Of a stretch of 64,000 nt of DNA, positions 59,593 through 64,000 are shown in pieces. Where the stretch lies: the NCBI GenBank assembly GCA_965221725.1, contig OZ244909.1, positions 2,294,001 to 2,358,000 of the forward strand. Reading direction: 5' to 3'. Each line of letters begins with the position of its first letter. Positions within the stretch are counted from its first letter, which is position 1. A program made the translations under genes and the position numbers. Under the pieces are notes generated by a model. The model was not told the origin of the DNA and made no database searches. It worked only from the letters and a program-made list of their open reading frames with translations. The DNA comes from HK1 sp965221725 (GTDB lineage: Bacteria; Pseudomonadota; Gammaproteobacteria; HK1).

Positions 59593-60759
59593 TTACGCAA
59601 GCGCTTCGAGGCGCGTCATCAGACCCGGCAGCGGAATCGCGGTCGTGGTCTCGGAGAGCGGGAACGGCTCGCGGCCCGGGTGGACGACGAACCGCTCGGC
59701 CGCTTCCAGATCGGCGGCGGCCAGCTCGAAGCCCTTTGCCGCCCTGGGTCTCGCGCTCCGCTTCACTTCGATCGCCCACAGCCGGCGGTCCGGCAGATGC
59801 AGCAGCAGATCGATCTCCGCCCCCGCACGGGTGCGGTAGAACCACGCATCGGTCCCGAAGGGCGCGGCGGCGATCAGGTTCTCGATCACGAAACCCTCCC
59901 AGCTCGCGCCCGCCACCGGATGCGAGAGCACATCGTCCAGGGTGCCGAGCCCCAGCAGCGAGTGCAAAACCCCGCTGTCGCGGATATATACCTTGGAGCT
60001 CTTCACCAGCCGCTTCCCGACATTGGCGAAGTACGGGGGCAACCGGCGCACCAGCATCAGATCGGCGAGGAGATCCACATAGCGCGTCACCGCCGGCACC
60101 GAGACGTCGAGGCTGCGGGCAAGCTCGGACGCGTTCAGCAGACCGCCCTGGCGGTGGGCCAGCATCGTCCAGAATCGCCGAAGGGTCTCGGCCGGCACGC
60201 GCACCCCCAACTGCGGGATGTCGCGCTCCAGATACGTGCGGATGAAGTTCAGGCGCCAGCGCGCGCTGACCGCGTCGCTCCGGGCGGTGAAGGCATCGGG
60301 GAAGCCGCCGCGAACCCACAGCCGCTCGTTATCGACTCCGACTTCCAGAGCGTTCAGACCAGGCAGTTCCTCGTAGACGACGCGCCCGGCCAGCGACTCC
60401 GACGACTGCCGCAACAGGGCATCCGAAGCCGACCCGAGGAGGAGAAACTGCCCGAAACGGCGGCCGCGACGACGGCGTTCATCGATCCGGCCGCGGAGCA
60501 CCTGAAACAGATCGGGCCGGCGCTGAATCTCGTCCAGGATCACCAGCCGCTCGGCATGGAGATCAAGATATCGGTCCGGATCCGCAAGACGTGCGGCATC
60601 CCGCGGACTTTCCAGGTCGAGGTACAGGCTCTCCGGCACCTCCGCCGCGATCCCGCGAGCAAGCGTGGTCTTGCCGATCTGGCGCGGACCGAGGAGCACC
60701 ACGGCGGGAGCCTCCTGAAGGCATTCGAGAACGTATCGTTTGCAGTGCCGGTTTATCAT
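59593..60759 (-). CDS. AAA-type ATPase with DUF4143 domain (second)
   Basis: A 388-residue protein of the same group as the one at 34277 but not closely similar. Walker A is VVLLGPRQIGKTTLARGIA near residue 20, Walker B LVILDEIQRRPDLFQVLRG near 71, FLLLGSASDALLR the next strand. The C-terminal DUF4143 region reads SWEGFVIENLIAA, FYRTRAGAEIDLLLHLPD and WAIEVKRSARP with the D..E.K nuclease-like residues. The first codons (ATAAACCGGCAC then TGCAAAC) contain the two elements of the 23-bp iteron found upstream of the other ATPase. An AT-rich promoter-like region lies upstream. Confidence 0.85.
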   Translation of the reverse strand: MINRHCKRYVLECLQEAPAVVLLGPRQIGKTTLARGIAAEVPESLYLDLESPRDAARLADPDRYLDLHAERLVILDEIQRRPDLFQVLRGRIDERRRRGRRFGQFLLLGSASDALLRQSSESLAGRVVYEELPGLNALEVGVDNERLWVRGGFPDAFTARSDAVSARWRLNFIRTYLERDIPQLGVRVPAETLRRFWTMLAHRQGGLLNASELARSLDVSVPAVTRYVDLLADLMLVRRLPPYFANVGKRLVKSSKVYIRDSGVLHSLLGLGTLDDVLSHPVAGASWEGFVIENLIAAAPFGTDAWFYRTRAGAEIDLLLHLPDRRLWAIEVKRSARPRAAKGFELAAADLEAAERFVVHPGREPFPLSETTTAIPLPGLMTRLEALA

Positions 60760-60981
60760 CCTTGCTAATTTAATGGTAACAGTTCAAAAAGCAATATCTA
60801 ATATTGTGTTCAGCAATCCCCGTCGGCGGCGCGAGAGACTATCATCCCGCGCGATTCCGGGCGGAATCCGGCCTCCGGAGCGGCCATTCGGGGCGATTGC
60901 GATCGCGTATTCCGGTCTGACGGGAATTGCTGTCGCATTTTTCAGGTTCCCGAACTCCGCCGCCGGACGCATCGCCACGGC

Positions 60982-63210
60982 TCAACCGGTGGCGAAGCGG
61001 GGCCGGCCCGATGCAATCGCGGTCACCGTGCTCTCCACCAGCGTCTCCCGGCCCTCTATCACCGCGACGGTATCGCGCTGCTCGATCGACACGTCCACCT
61101 CTCCGGCGCCGGCATCGGCCGCGCCCTTGCGCGCCTCGGCCTCCAGAACGCTCCGCGCGTGCGCGGTGGCGCTCTCCAGGTCGGGGAAGTCCCGCGGGCC
61201 TGCGCCCGCGAACACGCGAAACCGCCCTTCGTCCGGTTTGGTGATCGTCCCCGTGACCCGGATACGGACCCGACCCACGACCGCGCCCACCGCATTCGCA
61301 ACTCCGGCGTGCCCCGGCACCACGGCGCGGGTGCCGAGCCGCGCGGCCACCGCCGGATAGTAGGCGGTGGCCGGGGCACCGAGCCCGATGACGGGCCGGT
61401 CGAGCCGCACCGAGAAGTCGACGAGCGTGCGGTCGTGCGATTTCGAGGCGGCCCGCAACAGATACCGGCCGAGATCGGCGTAGCCATGTCCGTCGTGGTC
61501 GCAGGCGGCATCAAGCAGGGCCTCGGCGGATCGATCGACCAGCGCATCGACGATGACGCGGCTCATGGCTTGTGCGTCGGGGGCGATGGCGACCCCCCGG
61601 CGGTCGAGCTGTTCGGCGAACAGCGACACGCCGGCCCGCGCCGCGCCCGCATCCCAGGTGTCCTGAACGCCCAGAACGTGCGCGGCGTCGGACGGGGTGA
61701 CGCCGGAGAGGATGACCAACCCGCGCCCGATCAGCGATTCGAGCGCGCCGCTCTCGGCCTGCGATTCCAGCAGCCGGTCGAGCGGGACCGGTGCGGTCTC
61801 CAGACGATCGAGGAGCACCGCCTCGCGACGGCTCGCACCCCCGGCCACCCGGCCGGCGCCCGGGGCGGCGACCAGGCCGGTGATTGCGTCCCGAATCGGA
61901 GTCGAGGCACTTCTGGTCGAGCCGGAGCCAGCGAACGGTTCGGGCACTGCATCCGAAATCGGAGTCGGGATGTTCCTGGCCGATCCTGAGCTGGCGACTG
62001 AGCGGGGGATCGGGCCGGGAATCGGGCCAGCGACCGGGCCAGCGACCGGGGCGGTGATTGCACCGGACGCATCGACGCGCAGCGCGAACCGGCCGATGTC
62101 GCCGCCGCGTCGTGGCCCGGCGCGTTGCCGTTCCAGGGTGTCCGTCACCAGGTCCGGATACTCGGTCGCGAGCAGCGAGAGCGGCACCAGCCGGCGCGGT
62201 CCGATCAGCAGCCGCTGGTCGTTCCCGGCGCCACCACCACCGCCCGTCGCCCATTGCACTTCGCTGTCGCCCCCGAGCCCGGCGGTGCGCATCGCCACCG
62301 CCTCCACCATGGTGCGGAATCCGCCCACGGTCGCGCCGTCGGCGTCGATTCGAGGCCGGCCGCCGGCGAGCAGCGCGTAGTCCGTCGTCGTGCCTCCGAT
62401 ATCGGAGACGAGCGCATCGCGCTCTCCGGTCAGGTGGGACGCACCCACCAGACTCGCGGCGGGGCCGGAGAGAATCGTCTCCACCGGCTTCAGGCGCGCG
62501 ACCTCCGCGCCGACCAGCGCCCCGTCGCCGCGGACCACCATCGTCGGCGCCGAGACCCCCAGCGTGCGGAACGAACGATCCGCCGCTTCCAGCAGGCGCT
62601 GGATGATGGGCACGAGCCGGGCGTTCAGCACGCAGGTCATCGCGCGGCGCGGACCATCGAGCCGGCTCGAAAGCTCGTGGCCGCACGTCACCGGCCGGCC
62701 GGTGCGCTCGCGCAGGCGCTCGCGCACCACGATCTCGTGCTCCGGGTTGCGCACCGCGAACATCCCGGCCACCGCGAATGCATCGGCGGAGTCTGCAACC
62801 CCGGGCAGCGCCCGATCGAGGGCGGCGAGATCCAGCGCCTCGCACGGATGACCCGCCGCATCGTGGCCGCCGCCGATCCGGATGCAGGGGTCACCCCGCA
62901 GCGCCGCGGCGATGCCGGCTCTCGACGCGGCGGCCTTGTCGAAGCCGATCAGTACCAGGCCCACCCGTCCGCCCTGGCCCTCGACGAGCGCGTTGGTGGC
63001 CAGCGTGGTGGAGAGCGAGACGAGCGCGAGCGCCGCCGGATCGACCCCCGAACCCTCCAGCACCGATGCCGTCGCCCCCCGAATGCCCACCGCCAGATCG
63101 TGGCGCGTGGTCAGCGCCTTGGCCGCGGCGACGACTCGCCCGGACGCCTCGTCGTACAGCACCGCATCCGTATACGTGCCGCCGGTATCGATTCCGAGCA
63201 GGATGGTCAT
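60982..63210 (-). CDS. Hydantoinase/oxoprolinase N-terminal subunit (HyuA-like)
   Basis: A 742-residue ATP-dependent hydantoinase or acetophenone-carboxylase-type subunit. The actin-like ATPase core begins LLGIDTGGTYTDAVLYDE, then SLSTTLATNALVEGQGG, TMVVRGDGALVG, ETILSGPAASLVGA and VSDIGGTTTDYALL. RVDASGAI is followed at about residues 388-455 by a repetitive Pro/Ala/Gly/Ser insert not normal for the family, with two related units (SGSARNIPTPISDAV and SGSTRSASTPIRDAI). The conserved C-terminal part continues at VGLGAPA-type VIGLGAPATAYYPAVAARLG. The partner HyuB subunit is not adjacent. Confidence 0.85.
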   Translation of the reverse strand: MTILLGIDTGGTYTDAVLYDEASGRVVAAAKALTTRHDLAVGIRGATASVLEGSGVDPAALALVSLSTTLATNALVEGQGGRVGLVLIGFDKAAASRAGIAAALRGDPCIRIGGGHDAAGHPCEALDLAALDRALPGVADSADAFAVAGMFAVRNPEHEIVVRERLRERTGRPVTCGHELSSRLDGPRRAMTCVLNARLVPIIQRLLEAADRSFRTLGVSAPTMVVRGDGALVGAEVARLKPVETILSGPAASLVGASHLTGERDALVSDIGGTTTDYALLAGGRPRIDADGATVGGFRTMVEAVAMRTAGLGGDSEVQWATGGGGGAGNDQRLLIGPRRLVPLSLLATEYPDLVTDTLERQRAGPRRGGDIGRFALRVDASGAITAPVAGPVAGPIPGPIPRSVASSGSARNIPTPISDAVPEPFAGSGSTRSASTPIRDAITGLVAAPGAGRVAGGASRREAVLLDRLETAPVPLDRLLESQAESGALESLIGRGLVILSGVTPSDAAHVLGVQDTWDAGAARAGVSLFAEQLDRRGVAIAPDAQAMSRVIVDALVDRSAEALLDAACDHDGHGYADLGRYLLRAASKSHDRTLVDFSVRLDRPVIGLGAPATAYYPAVAARLGTRAVVPGHAGVANAVGAVVGRVRIRVTGTITKPDEGRFRVFAGAGPRDFPDLESATAHARSVLEAEARKGAADAGAGEVDVSIEQRDTVAVIEGRETLVESTVTAIASGRPRFATG

Positions 63211-63312
63211 GGATACGAGGAGTCGGTCCGAAGGAACTGCGGGTGAGCCGAAAGGGCTCCGGGACCTGTGATCAGGCGAATGGCGAGCCCTGCGGGCGCG
63301 ATACCGTCATCA

Positions 63313-63747
63313 TCAGGTATCCAGTGGAAACCGACAATTCAGACCGGGGAATCGCTGAAAATCACGATCCGCAGTATGCACTTCGGCCCGATGCGCGATT
63401 GCGAGTTCGGCAATCTGCGCGTCGGTGACGAGATTGCCGCCATGCGATCCGGCTACGGCCAGCAGTTCCAGCACATTGTGAATGTGCCGCGGGCCCGGAT
63501 ACAGCACCCGCGTCACCTGGCGATCACTCCAGGACCGGATGATTCCGGCGACCTGAGCCAGGGACAACGGATGCGTGAAGGCGCGACGGCTGGTACTGAT
63601 TCGGGCGAATGCGAACACCACGGGGTGACAAAGCCCCACCGGGGCTGTGCCGTTGAGGCAGCTCGTCCACCACACCCTGGCAACATCGTGAAAGGGGCTC
63701 GTCGAATCGATCGTATACAGGAGCAAGTTCGCGTCGGGCACGATCAT
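63313..63747 (-). CDS. VapC-type PIN domain toxin
   Basis: A 144-residue PIN ribonuclease toxin. The N-terminal MIVPDANLLLYTID supplies the first Asp, PVVFAFARISTS the middle Glu-like region, and LVTDAQIAELAIAHRAEVHT with ADRDFQRFPGL the last Asp residues. It follows the antitoxin by an ATGA overlap, the normal order of a VapBC module. TA proteins of this type cut RNA and are kept silent by the antitoxin. Confidence 0.88.
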   Translation of the reverse strand: MIVPDANLLLYTIDSTSPFHDVARVWWTSCLNGTAPVGLCHPVVFAFARISTSRRAFTHPLSLAQVAGIIRSWSDRQVTRVLYPGPRHIHNVLELLAVAGSHGGNLVTDAQIAELAIAHRAEVHTADRDFQRFPGLNCRFPLDT

Positions 63748-64000
63748 TCGGGCGCGATCCGTTTGCTCAAGATACGCGACAGATCGAGAAAGGCGTCCAC
63801 TTCCATGTCATCGGCCGATGCGCCGAGACGTGCAGGGTCGTAACCGGCCCGCAAGCCCATCGGGTAAGTGACAGGAACGAACGCCGCCTCCCGGACATCG
63901 GATCGCAGGTCGGCCAGACCTTTTAAGACCGCCCGATTCAACACCTCCTTGAAGCTCTGGCCACGCTGACGCATGGCCTCTCGGAGCAGGTGTTCGGTTT
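63744..64000 (-). CDS. VapB-type antitoxin, partial at the window edge
   Basis: At least 85 residues; the start lies beyond position 64000. The visible part begins TEHLLREAMRQRGQSFKEVL then NRAVLKGLADLR, a ribbon-helix-helix-like antitoxin N-terminus, and ends in the toxin-binding tail (DDMEVDAFLDLSRILSKR). It overlaps the toxin start by four bases. It would bind VapC and repress its own operon. Confidence 0.8.
   Translation of the reverse strand, partial: TEHLLREAMRQRGQSFKEVLNRAVLKGLADLRSDVREAAFVPVTYPMGLRAGYDPARLGASADDMEVDAFLDLSRILSKRIAPE

Overview
The window is GC-rich bacterial chromosome from a Gram-negative organism, most likely an uncultured gammaproteobacterium. The strongest indicator is the 46.9-55.5 kb block yebC-ruvC-ruvA-ruvB-tolQ-tolR-tolA-tolB-pal-cpoB, the usual gammaproteobacterial order. 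A family B DNA polymerase II, an aerobic cobaltochelatase CobN and two bufferin loci fit the same assignment. No rRNA or tRNA gene was recognised. Taxonomy is inferred from gene order and protein resemblance only.

Layout: 0-3.8 kb cobN. 3.9-7.9 kb a lower-GC accessory island (DUF262/HNH protein, a ClpP-fold serine protease coupled to a 66-residue protein, a frameshifted NYN gene). 8.2-13.1 kb two tandem bufferin RiPP operons on the minus strand, each with a small Cys-rich secreted precursor (bufA), a DUF692 iron oxidase (bufB) and a DUF2063 partner (bufC), with a DoxX gene at the end. 13.3-19.7 kb an SDR, a UGSC selenoprotein with its companion, an MFS gene broken by an amber codon, an M23 peptidase and tatD. 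19.9-27.7 kb a likely operon of class III aminotransferase, rhodanese, glutamine amidotransferase, a GXGXG/glutamate-synthase fusion and a very large FAD oxidoreductase. 28-39 kb mixed metabolism (TIM-barrel isomerase, MFS, aspartate dehydrogenase, polB, an AAA ATPase behind a 23-bp iteron array, a flavin oxidoreductase, alr and D-amino-acid aminotransferase). 39-44.3 kb a rearranged accessory region: two copies of a ~300-bp leader with a small ORF flank relics and a two-gene AAA ATPase/TOPRIM module, ending in a selenocysteine GST. 44.5-46.9 kb an N-acyl-D-amino-acid amidohydrolase and peptide deformylase. 46.9-55.5 kb Holliday-junction and Tol-Pal genes. 55.8-64 kb a PerM-type permease, an ArsC-like selenoprotein, an aminotransferase relic, an enolase-superfamily gene, a second DUF4143 ATPase, a hydantoinase subunit and a VapBC pair cut by the window edge.

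The main discovery is that three genes contain an in-frame TGA exactly where their families place the redox-active cysteine: UGSC at 15796, the GST-like protein at 44223 and the ArsC-like protein at 57406. Each TGA is followed at bacterial-SECIS distance by a hairpin with G at the first or second loop position. Ordinary ORF calling cuts all three. The organism must therefore be expected to carry selA, selB, selC and selD outside this window. Other notable points are the paired bufferin loci with a hairpin after each precursor gene, the 23-bp iterons before a DUF4143 ATPase, and the duplicated leader around the AAA/TOPRIM module.
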